Of a stretch of DNA of 64,000 nucleotides, positions 24,430 to 35,675 are shown one piece after another. The first letter of the stretch is position 1; each line of letters begins with the position of its first letter. A program made the translations under genes and the position numbers. The notes beneath the pieces were generated by a model that was not told where the DNA came from, did no database searches, and saw nothing but the letters and a program-made list of their open reading frames with translations. This DNA is from Muricea muricata (Eukaryota; Cnidaria; Anthozoa; Malacalcyonacea; Plexauridae): contig OY979719.1 of the NCBI GenBank assembly GCA_963855995.1, positions 7,006,001 to 7,070,000 on the forward strand, read 5' to 3'.

Positions 24430-24840
24430 AGAAAAAGTGATCGCATATGCCGCACGATCGTTGTCGAAAGCGGACGGGAACTACAGTATAGTACGACCAG
24501 GAAAGAAGTATTGGCTTTAGTCTGGTCGATGGAGCATTTTTCCCCATACCTTATTGGGAAACCATTCAAGGCTCGTACAGATCATAATGCATTGAAATGG
24601 ATTAAGAACTTTAAGCAACCCAAAGGACAAGTGGCACGGTGGATAGAACGGCTTGCTGTCTTTGACTTTGAAATAGAACACCGACCGGGGCGAAACCACG
24701 GTAGCGCTGATGGCGTTTCAGGTATTCCAAACCTGAACTCTTCAACAGAGACGAGTGTTCCAAAATCAGCAACTGATCGAGTGCATAATCTTTTCAATGA
24801 TAATAATGACTCGAATTTGTGGTGTCACCGCCGAAATTGA
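24430..24840 (+). pseudogene. RNase H of plus-strand Gypsy
   Basis: KVIAYAARSLSKADGNYS in a shifted frame leads into the open frame from 24511: LVWSMEHFSPYLIGKPFKARTDHNALKWI (catalytic TDH), VARWIERLAVFDFEIEHRPG and SADGVSGIP, the usual RNase H exit. The N-terminal catalytic Asp region is missing, because about 200 bp between RT and this point are degraded. Confidence 0.85.
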
Positions 24841-26080
24841 ACTCGTGATCAAATGGCTGCAAGACGGAAAACGGCCACCTGGAGAAGAGATTTCAAGCGT
24901 GGGTCCTACAATGGGAAAATTTTGGAGTAAATTTTACCAAATGTCACTCGTCGATGGTCTGTTGTTTCGGTCCTTCGAGAATGAAAAGGGGGATTGCCAA
25001 CACTTACAGCTATGTGTGCCGCAAGTGTTTAGAAACGAAGTTCTGGAGTTTACACATTACATACCTAGCGCTGGTCCTCGCAGATTAAAGGAAGTGCTCA
25101 AGAAGAGATTTTACTGACCTAACTGGGAAACGGACGTGGAATTAGACTGTAAAAATTATCGGAAATGCGCGAAACGAAATGACCCACCTAAGAAATCTAG
25201 AAGTCCTTTGATCGTAGAACAATCGGTTTACCTCATGGAGCGTGTCGCTAGGCTATCGATACAATTGGCCCTCTGCCTGAAACTACTAACGGGAATCGTT
25301 ATATATTAGTCGCCGTGGATTACTTCACGAGATGGCCAGAGGCCTAGGCTATCCCTAATCAAGAAGGCCGGACAATCGCTCAGACGAATGGGTATACAAA
25401 TACGGTGTCATGCAGATACTACACGAAGATTAGGGACGAAATTTTGAAAGTGATGTCTTCAAAGAAATAACCAACATCCTCGGAATAAAGAAAACTAGAA
25501 CGACACCTTGTCATCCTCAAAGTGATGGGATGAATAGAACTTTAAAGAACATTCTTTCAAAGTTAGTTAACGAACGACCAGACGATTGGGATACGTGGCT
25601 TCCTCAAGCATTGCTATATCGCATCGGTCAACTGTACATAGCTCGACTGGATTTTCTCCTCATCTCTTGGTATTTGCAAGAGAAACCAGACTTCCAATTG
25701 ACCTAGTGGCGCCAACCATCGCAGAAGAAGGACAGTCGACAAGATCAGAGTTCGCCGAATCAATGAAGAATCGTTTCGAAAAAACGTACGAACTAACGAG
25801 AGCGAATACTCAGAAGGCGTGTAATCGGTACAAAGATTATTAAGACGAAAAAGCGAAAGAGGCCACATACAAAGTACGGTTAAGTATACAAAGTATGGTT
25901 ACATGTACATGTTTTCAAGAAAGGCAAGAGTTTGAAATTGTCATGCCCATGGCAAGGACCTTATACAGTTTTAAAGAGACTTTCAGAGGTTATTTACGGA
26001 ATCGAATTAGTATCCAATAAAAGAAAAAGGCTAGTGGTTCACTTCAACCGATTGAAGCCGTGTTATATCGATCAGTAAAC
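24840..26080 (+). pseudogene. Integrase of plus-strand Gypsy
   Basis: Pieces in several frames: GLLFRSFENEKGD and EVLEFTHYIPSAGPRRLKEV (zinc-binding entry), DCKNYRKCAKRNDPP, ILVAVDYFTRWPEA (first catalytic Asp; a stop follows), HEDQGRNFESDVFKEI (second Asp region), TPCHPQSDGMNRTLKNIL (Glu position replaced: Gypsy has NGxxER-type), and a C-terminal KRLSEVIYGIELVSNKRKRL. Multiple stops are present, so it is inactive. Confidence 0.85.
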
Positions 26081-26099
26081 TGAAAATCAACTTGGTCAC

Positions 26100-26194
26100 T
26101 GTTGTGTTCTGTGTATTTTAGCATGAAAATGAGCATGTTATGAACTATAAACATTGACGAACGTTAAATATATTCAACGAATGAATATATTACA
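26100..26194 (-). repeat. Gypsy copy B 3' LTR and polypurine tract
   Basis: Ends TGTTGTGTTCTGTGTATTTT and ATATATTACA match the other family LTRs, but the middle differs. On the minus strand AATCAGGGGAGA directly precedes the LTR (26195-26206), a good polypurine tract. The same tract follows the LTR at 61820-61918. Confidence 0.8.
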
Positions 26195-26352
26195 TCTCCC
26201 CTGATTAAGTATAAAGATTACCCTATTTTTGTTCATTTGTCGTTTTTCTAAAAGAAACTGTTCATAATGACATAACGTTAAAAAAACAACGATTAGAAAA
26301 TGGTCATAATAGCACAATGAATAAATACTAACTAAACAACGTTTATCAATGT

Positions 26353-26939
26353 TTATAGTTCATAGTCACCAAATCTCTTAGGCTTCTTCATCACTCGCCC
26401 AGATCTCGTTGTGACTTGATCTGTAGTATGATGCTGCTCACGGTTTGTTTCATGCGTGACTTTCGTAGGCGATCTTTTCACGTTGGTCATCGTTGTTTCT
26501 GCAGTTGCTATCTGTTCGTTGTCTTCAGACTTTGGAACTTGAAGAAGATGTTGCCTATTTCGTCTAAATGTGCTACTATCCGGAGTTCGAACTTGATACG
26601 ATCTTGGCGTCTCATCTAAATCGATTACGACCGCTGGTACCCACTTCCCTTTATGGCATATTCGGACTGAATCATTCGGGTGTAAAGGTGGTAATTCTTT
26701 TGCTGAGCGGTCATAATATCGTTTTTGTTCTAATTTTCTTTGTTCTAGGGCTTTTCTCGTCGCCTTAAGATCAGTAAGCTTCGGAAGTAGTTCTTTAGGA
26801 TGAGTTGATAGGTCTGTTCTCAGCCGTCGATTCATTAATAGTTGAGCTGGCGAGCCCATCTGTTGAAAATGTGTGTTCCTATAACTTAATAAACTTAAGT
26901 ATGGATCTTGATTGCTAGCTTTAGCCTTCGCTCTTTCGG
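26353..26939 (-). CDS. Gypsy integrase C-terminal domain (copy B)
   Basis: The minus-strand frame (168 codons from 26859, extendable upstream to NQDPYLSLLSYRNTHFQQ) contains GSPAQLLMNRRLRTDL, the conserved end of the integrase core. It continues with a coiled KQRYYDRSAKELPPLHPNDSVRI region and an SH3-like KGKWVPAVVIDLDETPRSYQV segment. The tail has GRVMKKPKRFGDYEL. These are features of Gypsy integrases in this clade. The start is not a true start codon: the frame is cut from the core by the insertion at 26940. Confidence 0.88.
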
Positions 26940-27894
26940 GACAGGTCGGCCATGTTAATACACTTGGCTACATCACCCCGGTTGAATTGAAAGTCACATT
27001 TAGTCGCGATTATTTACATCTAATAACTAAAAATAGTACCAATCGATTCCTCATTCGATAGGCTTTTAATAGAGCTTTTATTTTCCACCTAAGTATGTAG
27101 ATTAATTCAAAATCAAAGCTTACGACGTTGAACAAAACATAACTTGCCTTATAAACATGATGAACTCATTGGCCAATATCTCCTAATGTATTTGACAGTT
27201 TCCTTCCAAAAAAGAATCAAAATCTTCCTTATGCTGCGTGTTATAATTCTTACAAGTTTGGTCGTAATCCGAGCATTTGTTTATCTGTGGCGGTCGTTTA
27301 CGTAAGTCTCTTCGGATTTTCCGGTGCTCTCGAGCACGTGCGCTAACCTTCGAGAGCCGACGATCTAGCGATTGCGTTGGGGTAAATTCACGGGGAAAAA
27401 ATGCCGCATAATAAACTTTGACCTGTAGAATCGATTTCCGTTGTCGTTGGTTGTCTAGGTAACACGCTTTCTTCAAAATAAAGCATCAAACATCTCACTT
27501 CCGGTTTGGAATGTTTTGTTGTCGGATTACGCGGCCGCTTAGAATTATATTTTCCTTATAACTTTCTTGTTTTTCTCTGTATTGAGCTAAAACTTGGTGA
27601 CTAAATAGTATTTTCAAAGGGCTATACAGTGGTGTAAAGATAAAAAATAGCCGAGAAGCGAAGGCGATATTACGAGCCGTAAAACTTGGAGACATATAAA
27701 ATTTCAGAAAGACATTATAATATATTCAAATACCTAGAATTTGCTTCAAATACCACAAAAATGTTTTCAAAAGTAGACAAACTTAATGCTGCGGATCTAA
27801 TGGTGGTATTTTCATCGAAAAATCTCAACCTGAAGCGAAGATATTTTAATTTTTAATTTGGGGACGCTGGCGTCCCCAGCGCATGGAACCTGTC
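26940..27894. mobile_element. 955-bp insertion with GACAGGT ends in Gypsy integrase
   Basis: Removing this segment rejoins integrase sequence on both sides. The ends are GACAGGTCGGCCATG and, inverted, GACAGGTTCCATG, a short TIR; the flanking duplication is at most 2-3 bp (CGG/GGG). Near the right end is a hairpin GGGGACGCTGGCGTCCCC. A basic 97-codon ORF lies at 27183-27476 (-), unrecognised. Superfamily unknown. Confidence 0.65.
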
Positions 27895-28361
27895 GGGAAT
27901 GTTTCACGGTTTAGACGTTGCGTTCTGCCAAGCCGTTTGGCTGCGGGAGGTAGGGGACGATGTCTTATGTACAAATCCCCAAGTTGTGGAAAACTGCTGG
28001 AACTCTTCCGAAGAGTACTGGGGACCGTTGTCGGGGATTACAATTTCAGGTATACCATGTCTGGCAAATATTGACTTGATATGTTGAATCTCCGTTGAAC
28101 TTTTGGTACTTGCAGGTTGCGCGATCTCAAAATAGTTGCTGTAATAATCCACCACAAGCACGTAGTTGGCATTATTCCAGACGAACAAATCTGTGGCAAC
28201 CATTTGCCATAGACGTACTGGTATGTCATGCGGTCGAAGAGGCTCTTTCTGCTGAGCGTTACGATATTCTTGGCACGTTAAACATTTCTCCACCATCGTC
28301 TCAATTTCTTTGCACATTCCAGGCCAGAATAACACATCACTGACGACCACGCTCCTTACAT
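27895..28361 (-). pseudogene. Gypsy integrase core and zinc-binding region (copy B)
   Basis: The frame reads DVLFWPGMCKEIETMVEKCLTCQEY (zinc-binding CxxC), LRPHDIPVRLWQMVATDLF (first Asp), YVLVVDYYSNYFEI, IPDNGPQYSSEEFQQF (second Asp), then shifts frame before the Glu region, giving a nonsense tail. It is broken on both sides by insertions. Confidence 0.88.
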
Positions 28362-29458
28362 TTTCTGGTCGAAACCAAATATGTTCTGTGAATAGCAGGA
28401 TCTCATCTGTTCAACAACTAAAATGTGGGGTACCTCGGGGCTCTAACCGTGGCCCTATTTTATTTCTATTGTGCATTAATGATCTTCCCAATTGTTTGGA
28501 GACAACTAAAGCAAGTCTTTTTGCTGATGATACAAACTTTTCTTGTAAGTCCCGTTTAGTCCATATGAAATGGAGATTAAACTTAATAATGACATTAAAA
28601 ATGTTCATAGGTGGTTAACAGCTAATAAGCTGTCATTAAATATTAAAAAGACTGAATTAAGATAATAGGATCAAGACATCGCTTAACTACAATTGAAAAT
28701 AACCCAGTATTAGCATTAGGGGGAAGCAACATTAAATGGGTTTTCCAAAAAAAGTCACTAGGCATGATCCTAGATGAGCAGCTAAAATGGGATAAACATA
28801 ATGACAAGCAATGTAAAATTATTTCAAATAACATCTCCCTGTTAAAAAGAGCAAGATCATTTGTCAGTAGAGATAGTCTGATTAAAATGTATAATGCCTT
28901 AGTGTTGCCTCATTTGAATTATTGCTCAACAATTTGGGATGATGGATGTTGTTTTATAATTGATAAATTGTTCAAATTGCAAAAGAGAGCTACGCGTGTG
29001 ATAACTGGGGACACGTACGATGTTGGTTCCACTGGCAAACACCAGATAGTCTTACTTGGCTTCCATTAGAAGAACTTCTAAAACAACGAGAAATAATAAT
29101 GGCATTTAAAATACTATCTGGTCGATCACCTCGATATCTTAAAAAATTGTTTTCAGTAAGTCAAAATGACAATTACAATTTAAGAAGTAACCAAACCAAA
29201 TTGAAACTTCCTAAACCAAAAACAAATTTTCTCAAAAGAAGTTTTTCATACAGAGCTTCGAAGTCCTGGAACGAACTTCCAAGTGAAACAAACCACCGCA
29301 AGTTACAACAATCTTTCAATTTTGTCGTTCATACGGCAATTACTCAATTCACATGTTCCAACCTATTGTAAATAGTTATATTTTGTTTACTAATATATAT
29401 TATTGTTGTAAATACACGGCCTTTGAAAACCAGCATTGTAAATATTATTAGCTGAAAG
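28362..29458 (+). mobile_element. 5'-truncated LINE inserted in Gypsy copy B integrase
   Basis: Plus strand: RT motif GVPRGSNRGPILFLLCINDLPN, the catalytic FADDTNFS, then GMILDEQLKWDKHNDKQCK, LKRARSFVSRDSLIKMYNALVLPHLNYC and KLPKPKTNFLKRSFSYRASKSWNELP, the conserved LINE C-terminus. At least three frameshifts are present (about 28570, 28675, 29040). It ends in an AT-rich tail with two TTGTAAATA repeats. Copy A at about 170 shows the uninterrupted Gypsy sequence. CR1/L2-like group. Confidence 0.85.
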
Positions 29459-29620
29459 ATTACACCCATGTGTCCGATGTGAATCCTTCCGAGCATTTCC
29501 TGTCGTAAGGCTTTTGGAATTATTATTTTCTGCGACTTGAGCATTAAGTCCATCAATTGCGGTGATCGCGTCTCGATAGTTCCAGTACGGACGAATCATT
29601 GCTGGCACGTCTTTCGTTGA
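29459..29620 (-). pseudogene. Gypsy RNase H/integrase linker scrap (copy B)
   Basis: Matches 175-345 of copy A on the minus strand, including MIRPYWNYRDAITAIDGLNAQVAENN. It lies between two LINE insertions. Confidence 0.8.
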
Positions 29621-30459
29621 ATCTCAATCCCTTGTCTGGGTGTTACACTTGATGAAACACTCAGTTGGGAAGAACATATTGAAGCAATTTGCAAAAAGGT
29701 CGGTGCAGGTATAGGAATGTTAAAACGCATTAAGCCCTTTGTTCCAGCACAGATGTTACAACCAATTTACAGTGCTTTGATACAACCCTATTTTGATTAC
29801 TGCCCTCCCCTTTGGGATACTTGTAACAAGACATTAAAAGATAAATTACAAAAGTATCAAAATAGAGCAGCGAGAATTATTGCCGGCGCTAGCTATGAGA
29901 TCAGGTCAGCTGACGTACTTCAAGCCCTTGAATGGGAAGACTTAGAATCCAGAAGAATTATAACCAAAGTCACTTTAATGTACAAAATTTTGAACGGCTA
30001 TAGTGCTCCGAATTTGAAAAAGTTATTGAAGAGAAGGAATTCCTCACAAACTTTTTACGACCTCAGAAATTCTCAAAATGATTTAGACCTACCAAAGCCT
30101 AGACGTGAATTCCTTAAAAAAAGCTTCAAGTATAGTGGTTCTAGACTCTGGAACAATCTCTCGCCCGAAGCTAAGGAAGCTCAATCAATTTGCTCGTTCA
30201 CAGACTTTGTAAGATCAACTAATAATCTGTCAGATTGAATAAATCGTTATTGTAATTATTAATATTTAGCCGGATCACACCAACTTTTTGTAAATATGCA
30301 AGATATTTATTTTTTCTTCTTTCTTTCCTTTTCTGTCTTTTTGTAAATATCTTCCTTGACTCTTTTTTTTTAATTGTTTGACGCCCCTTGTGGAAACCAA
30401 CTATTTTGTTGACAAGGCTAGCGTCAGTGAATAAAGTTTTACATACATACATACATACC
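29621..30459 (+). mobile_element. 5'-truncated LINE with (ACAT)n tail in Gypsy copy B
   Basis: The open frame 29717-30238, extendable back to LGVTLDETLSWEEHIEAI, encodes the RT thumb and C-terminus: LKRIKPFVPAQMLQPIYSALIQPYFDYC, KLQKYQNRAARIIAG and FLKKSFKYSGSRLWNNLS, ending at a natural stop. The 220-bp 3' UTR has AATAAA at about 30430 and ends in ACATACATACATACATA. The frame is clean, so this is a relatively young, heavily 5'-truncated insertion. Same family as the LINE at 50855-52567. The Gypsy sequence between its flanks is missing. Confidence 0.9.
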
Positions 30460-30918
30460 TCCTGAGCGGAGCAAATCCCGAAAGGCATTCGTAAATAGCG
30501 ATACCGACCATACGGGGTTTGGAACGTAGTTAAAATCGATGATTCTTTGGACAGGGGCATGGCCCAATAACCTGATGTTTCATCAAGTACTGTGAAATAT
30601 TGACCACCTGACAAGTGACAACTGACTTGTGACTTCCTCAAGGGTTATCATTTTATAATGTTCTCTGTTAATTGCCTTATTTAGGTCTCTTGGGTTTAAG
30701 CAAATTTGTTTGGGCACCACCACCATCGAGTTTACCCATTTTGTGGGCTCATCTACTTTGCTTATTACGTTTAACTTTTCCATTCTGTCTAGCTCTGCCT
30801 TAACTTTCTCTCTTAGGGCTACGGTTACCTTTCTTGCTGCATGCACTACTTGCTGTACTTCTGGTTTCAACTGCATAGTATACACAGCCGTGCCCAATGA
30901 AAACATCCTTAAACTCAT
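30460..30918 (-). pseudogene. Gypsy reverse transcriptase N-terminal part (copy B)
   Basis: Two frames: 30583-30918 holds VTVALREKVKAELDRMEKLNVISKVDEPTKWVNSMVVV and NPRDLNKAINREHYKM. The other holds QYFTVLDETSGYWAMPL and RMPFGICSAQEV, where the LINE cuts it just before the catalytic VDD. It retains WVNSMVVV, which is deleted in copy A. Confidence 0.88.
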
Positions 30919-32118
30919 CCAATAACTTGTCAGTTTGACTTTTGTTCTCAGTATTCACCGCCAGTACCACTTTAATAAGCGCTAAGTCCTGGCATGCTTT
31001 TAAGCTTGGGGCACACGGTGCACAGGCATTGACCACATAGAATTCCAGTACGCGAACACTGTTTCTATACCTGGACTTGAAATGACAACTACCGAGAACT
31101 TCAATCTTATTACCCCCATATGCTGTCAAGTTTGTATTAGTAGTTTGACTTTTTTAGGGTCTTTTCCAAGTGCTTTATATAGCGGTAGAGGCATCACATT
31201 CACTTGTGCCCCCGTGTCTAATTTAACTTTCACGGTGTGCGAATCTTCAATTACAAGATTAACTAATAATTCATCTCCGCCCTCATGATTGATTGCTCCG
31301 ATAAAAAAGTCATTGTCTTCAAGTTTAGGTTCATTAACTTCCTGTTGCATATCATGCACGACTTTACTCCTACACATTCTTGAATAATGATTAGGTTTTT
31401 TACACTTAAAACATACCTTTTCACGTGCAGGACATGTTTGCTTTGTTTCATGTTTCCGACCACAGTTTCTAGACTCACTCACCCTTGTCTTGTCATCACG
31501 AGGTTGCTCTGTTCTCGCTTGGTTCCTGTCATGCCTGCTTTTGCGCATTCCGTGTACAGATTTATCTTGTTCAGTTAAATCTTTCATCTGAGTTGTTGAT
31601 ATTTCAATCTCCCGGGCGATAGTTAAAGCTTTAGCTAGGTCAAGCGCATCTGCTTGTAAAAGTTTCTCTCTTACTTGAGGGTTGTTTGTTCCGCACACGA
31701 TTCTGTCCCGAATCATTTCACTTGTTAACTCCCCGTACTCACAATCTTTAGCAAGCCGTTTGAGTTCTGTTACGTATTGATCAATAGTCTCGCCGTCACT
31801 CTGACTTCGCGTGTTGAATTTATACCGTATAACAGTTACGTTCTGTTTAGGATTGCAGTATGCTTCATACTTCTCAAATAACACATCGATTTTATCTGTT
31901 TCCGCCGATGTTAATGTCCAAGTGTTAAAGATATCTCTTCCGTTTTGTTGCACGTACAGAAGGAAATAGCCACATTGTTGCTTTTCGTCTTTTTCTGATA
32001 ATGGGCCCTGAAGCATTAAACGCATCGTTTGCTTCAAACGCTTCCAATTTTCAGCGATAGTCCCGTTTTCGAAATGAAGCTCACTTATACCTACTGGTTT
32101 AGAGGCCATTCTAGTCAA
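30800..32118 (-). CDS. Gypsy gag and aspartic protease (copy B), mostly open
   Basis: A 330-codon frame (31126-32118) runs from MTRMASKPVGISELHFENG through capsid, ITSEMIRDRIVCG-like sequence and two Cys clusters (SRNCGRKHETKQTC; the CCHC knuckle CFKCKKPNHYSRMC) into the protease LDTGAQVNVMPL with the intact DTG triad. A frameshift near 31130 moves the protease C-terminus into 30800-31129 (MTAYGGNKIEVLG, RVLEFYVVNA). This is the best preserved gag of the family here and the reference for the lesions in copy A. Confidence 0.92.
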
Positions 32119-32134
32119 TTTACTTCGTTATTTG

Positions 32135-33363
32135 CAGTGGCGAAGCCAGATGTCCTGCTTGTCCTGCTGAGCATGACATACAAAATTTCAAATAATGAAT
32201 TTTTTCACGCATATATTTTTTAAAAGAAAACACATTTACCCAACTTTACACATTTTCTTATATTTTCCTAATTTCAATACGTTGCGCAGAAATTATAACC
32301 AGAGAAATACATTATGAACGTTATTTAATAACTTATTTTGAATGAATGCGGGCCTTTACCTGCATGCTGGCAAAAGCAGGAAAAATGGGTGGCCTGCCCG
32401 AAGTTTAGTCCTGCTCAACTCAGGCGAGCAGGAAAATCTTAAAATTCTAACAATGTTCATTGGCTAAAACAGCTTTTAAGAATGCAAAACACGCCAAAAT
32501 ATGCATTTTACTCCTGCTCGAGCTTCGACGCATGATAAGCTTTGAATATTTCTGAATTATTCATATTCCGGTGGCGAAATGGTTTATGAATATGGAAATC
32601 AACCGATTCAACCAAGCGTATCTGACAGTACACGAGATGTTATTGTTGATCTATTACAAAAGTCTTTTAGTTCGCGAAATCAAAGCGAACAAAAGGCTAT
32701 AGTATGCTCATCATATCCTAGCAATTACAACAATATATAATACGTCAATGTGCCTGCGAAATTTGATCGGGAAATTTTAAAGCAGTTGAATTGAGATACA
32801 TATTAGACATGAAATTTGATGAGACGCTACAAAAACATCATGTAAATTCGCTTGTAACTTTTTAACTAGGCGGACTATGAATTTCATTCAGCTATATTTA
32901 TGCTCATCATACCCTAGCGATTACAACAACATATAATATGTAAATTGTGGCAAAATGATAGAAAATTTGATTGGGATATATTTTTCCAGTGAAATTGATA
33001 TAAATATTGACATGAAATTTGATCAGGCGCTAAAACCACGAATTATTTTGGAATACACAGCGATACGAATTATTATATCATCAATATCTGCCGGTATCTG
33101 TGAATGGGGTTTTCCTATTTTTTTGTCAATCTTGTTGTCCGAAATATGCTTAAATATCCACATTTTGCCCTTCATTAGGTCAAGCTATTCCCTCAAATTT
33201 CATGCTCAGATTGCCGCAAATGGCGATTCTGGGAGTCTAGAATTCAAAATTTTCCGGGGGAGCTCCCCTGGACCCCCCCCCCCCCCTATGTGCATCGGAC
33301 TCGCACCTTCGGCGCTAGTTGCGAAATAGCATGACCACTCGCATCAAGCTGGCTTCGCCACTG
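32135..33363. mobile_element. 1.23-kb hAT-type element in Gypsy leader
   Basis: The ends CAGTGGCGAAGCCAG and CTGGCTTCGCCACTG form a perfect 15-bp TIR. The 8-bp TSD is GTTATTTG (32127-32134 and 33364-33371). Both are classic hAT features. The interior is non-coding and has a diverged direct repeat of about 135 bp (about 32706-32840 and 32899-33035, with CCTAGCAATTACAACAA) and a C-tract at about 33271-33286. Copy A is empty at this site (3345-3360). Confidence 0.93.
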
Positions 33364-33373
33364 GTTATTTGTG

Positions 33374-33490
33374 ATCCCACTCCTGACACCATGTTGTGTT
33401 CTGTGTATTTTTAGTGTCAAAATCTGACTATCGGTCTACTTATATACAATCATAATGGCATGCATAAATTATATGTATGAATATATTACA
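33374..33490 (-). repeat. Gypsy copy B primer site (33374-33391) and 5' LTR (33392-33490)
   Basis: Same tRNA-Leu complement as copy A and a 99-bp LTR with only a few changes from 3377-3475. The right flank (TACTCAAATCTAAACAA) is also shared with copy A, proving duplication after insertion. Confidence 0.88.
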
Positions 33491-34385
33491 TACTCAAATC
33501 TAAACAATCCCTTATACGTCGTAAAACTCCGATTCTCTCATTGACCATGGTGATCAAGTTGTCAACATATGCCAACAGAAATCTTCGCTGAGAGTAATTC
33601 CAAGATATTTATTGGCTTCTCACGTTGTATCTTTTTACTTTGGGCGGTGATGGTAACGTTAGAACAGGCTGTTATTGAGACAGTGTGAGACTGATTGCAA
33701 ATCTGTGTTTAGTTGAGATTGAAGGTCTGTCACTGTCTTCGCAAAGTGGTAAAGTAGAGTATCATAGTGTGTTAAAGCAATATTGGTACTGTAGATAGCT
33801 TATAGGATGAAAACCAAGGTGGTCTGAAGTGATCAGATTGTTTTGCTGGAGGTACTCGTGTACTTGTTGATGTATTATGTGTTCCAGTATTTTTCTTAGG
33901 ATTGGCAGAATAGTTATAGGAATATAGTTATTAGGAGATGTTGGATCATGATTTGTGAAGGGGAACAATCTTGACCTTTTTCCGGATATCTGGAAATGTT
34001 TGCGAAAATAAGGACGTATTAATAATCTTGGTAAGACCTAATACAATTGAGGAAGCATAATCTTTAATTTGATCCAGTCCCGTGGCTTCGTTTGTTTTAA
34101 GAGCTGCTAGGTCTCGGAGAACGGATGATTCGTCTACTTCTTAGAACTCAAAGGTGTAGGGAAGATTAACGAGCATTGGCAGTGCTTTCGTTCCAAATGC
34201 ATGCTTGATTTTATTGGCTAATTTTGCACCAATAGATGTAAAATAATCGTTAAAAGATTGTTGCAATAGATTTTTCATCCGTTACGGGTTCACCTTCACT
34301 GATTATACATGAAGGGTTTTGCCGTGACACATTACGTGATGTAAGCTCATTTAGTGTTTTTCACAGACTAGATGGATTATCTTTT
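33491..34385 (-). pseudogene. LINE RT remnant, duplicate of 3480-4385
   Basis: Minus-strand pieces NYIPITILPILRKILEHIIHQQVHEYLQQNNLITSD-like and the same internal deletion as the first copy. It has small private indels. Not functional. Confidence 0.75.
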
Positions 34386-34394
34386 ATGTTTTAT

Positions 34395-35660
34395 CAGCTT
34401 TATTTATAATTTTATAATTTATTAAGAAGACCGATTTAGCAGTCGGAGACTGAATTACACCGGTTTACAAGATTAAAAGAGTTAAGATGAGAATTACAAT
34501 CAATTATAAGAACTATTATAGCAATAATTACATAGATAATTATATTAAGTTTTACTAATGTTAAAAGCTTTACTACTAGCAATTATGAAACTGTTTGCGT
34601 ATCTATCAGTTCTACACCTAGGTATTGATAATATGTTATTACCACCACGGAGGGAATATTCTGTATCCCGATTAGAAGGGACAAGGGAATGTAACTTGTG
34701 TGATTCGTCGGTACGCATTCGTTCAAAAAATCTCTTACAGATCGTCTCTCTCCGTATGAACAATGACACCACGCCGGCACGGACCATTGCAATATCATAA
34801 CAACAATCTGGGAAGATAATTCGTAGAGCTCTGCGTTGGATCCTTTCGATCTGATCGCTTAAATACTTGGGCAAACTGTGATGCCATACTTCGCACGCGT
34901 ACTCCAAGATTGGTCGGATGCATGTATTAAACACTCGCAGTAACTTGCTAGATGGAATGGAAGATCTCTTTAATAATCGTAGAGCATACAGACGCTTCGC
35001 AGCTTTCTTACAAATGAAATTAACATGAAGAACCCACTTGAGGTCTTCCGAGATGATTAATCCGAGTAATTTAGCGTGTGACACGACAGAAATGATACAG
35101 CCATCAATGGTAAGTGGTGGAAGTGCTTTGGTATCATAGGTCGAAAAACATACTCGTATTTCCTTGGTTTTAGTGGGATTCAATTTCATATTGTTTTTGG
35201 CCACCAAACTGGAGCATTCACTAATTTGTGCCTGTAAGACTGAAGTGGACGATTGGGCACTCGTAATAATTTCCCATAAAGTAGTGTCGTCTACGAATTT
35301 AACAGAATCGTCAGAGACCTTCAGGTCGTTCACCATGATTAAAAAGAGCAAGGGGCCACGTTTAGTTCCCTGTGGGACACCACCATTGATTGGTCTCCAA
35401 CAAGAATAATTCTGGCCGATTCTTGTACGCTGTCTTCTGTCAGTAAGAAAGTTGGCTATCCAATTAATAAGGGCAGGATGTATGCCCATATTTATCAGTT
35501 TATGAAGTAGGATGTTAAAGTCGATCCGGTCAAATGCTTTTGAGAAATCCAACGTACAGATTCGAAGACAGGTGCCGGGTGTGTCCATAGCTTCGTACCA
35601 TTTATGTAACATGTATAATAATGCCATTGTGGAACTTGATCTCTTAAGTGCACCAAATTG
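34395..35660 (-). mobile_element. 5'-truncated L2/CR1-type LINE
   Basis: The open frame 34545-35627 (360 codons) covers RT from ALLYMLHKWYEAMD through LDFSKAFDRIDFNILL, GGVPQGTKRGPLLFLIMVNDL, the catalytic loop FVDD, LGLIISEDLKWVLHVN, LRVFNTCIRPILEYACEVW and the C-terminus to a natural stop. A 3' UTR of about 150 bp follows. RT function is RNA-templated DNA synthesis primed at the nicked target. No stops lie in the retained part, so the insertion is fairly young. It is related to, but distinct from, the full-length LINE at 35785-39935. It interrupts the duplicated segment at the equivalent of position 4395. Confidence 0.9.
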
Positions 35661-35675
35661 GCACGCCTGCTAATT

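Larger units (their letters stand above)
19091..26097 (+). mobile_element. Degenerate plus-strand Ty3/Gypsy retrotransposon with two DNA-element insertions
   Basis: In order: a possible 5' LTR remnant ending TTTTTTACA at 19257, a primer site, gag, protease, RT, RNase H and integrase ending near 26077. Then the LTR of the opposite-strand Gypsy starts at 26100. No matching 3' LTR is seen. gag is split by the element at 19864-20667. The protease is split from gag by the element at 21031-22809. There are multiple stops and frameshifts in pol, and RT-to-RNase H sequence is missing around 24317-24430. It belongs to a different Gypsy lineage from copies A and B. Confidence 0.88.
26100..33490 (-). 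mobile_element. Ty3/Gypsy copy B, both ends present, with four nested insertions
   Basis: Minus-strand order: 5' LTR (33392-33490), tRNA-Leu site, hAT insertion, gag-protease (30800-32118), RT start (30460-30770), LINE (29621-30459), RNase H scrap (29459-29620), LINE (28362-29458), integrase core (27895-28361), insertion (26940-27894), integrase C-terminus (26353-26939), polypurine tract and 3' LTR (26100-26194). About 1 kb of RT/RNase H, equal to roughly 340-1350 of copy A, is missing around the 29621 LINE. The two LTRs share only their ends, so the two halves may come from different subfamilies. Confidence 0.85.

Noticed and set aside
32955..33329. 124-codon ORF inside the hAT element
   Set aside because: Ends in a translated C-tract and element end; no transposase motifs, so not called.
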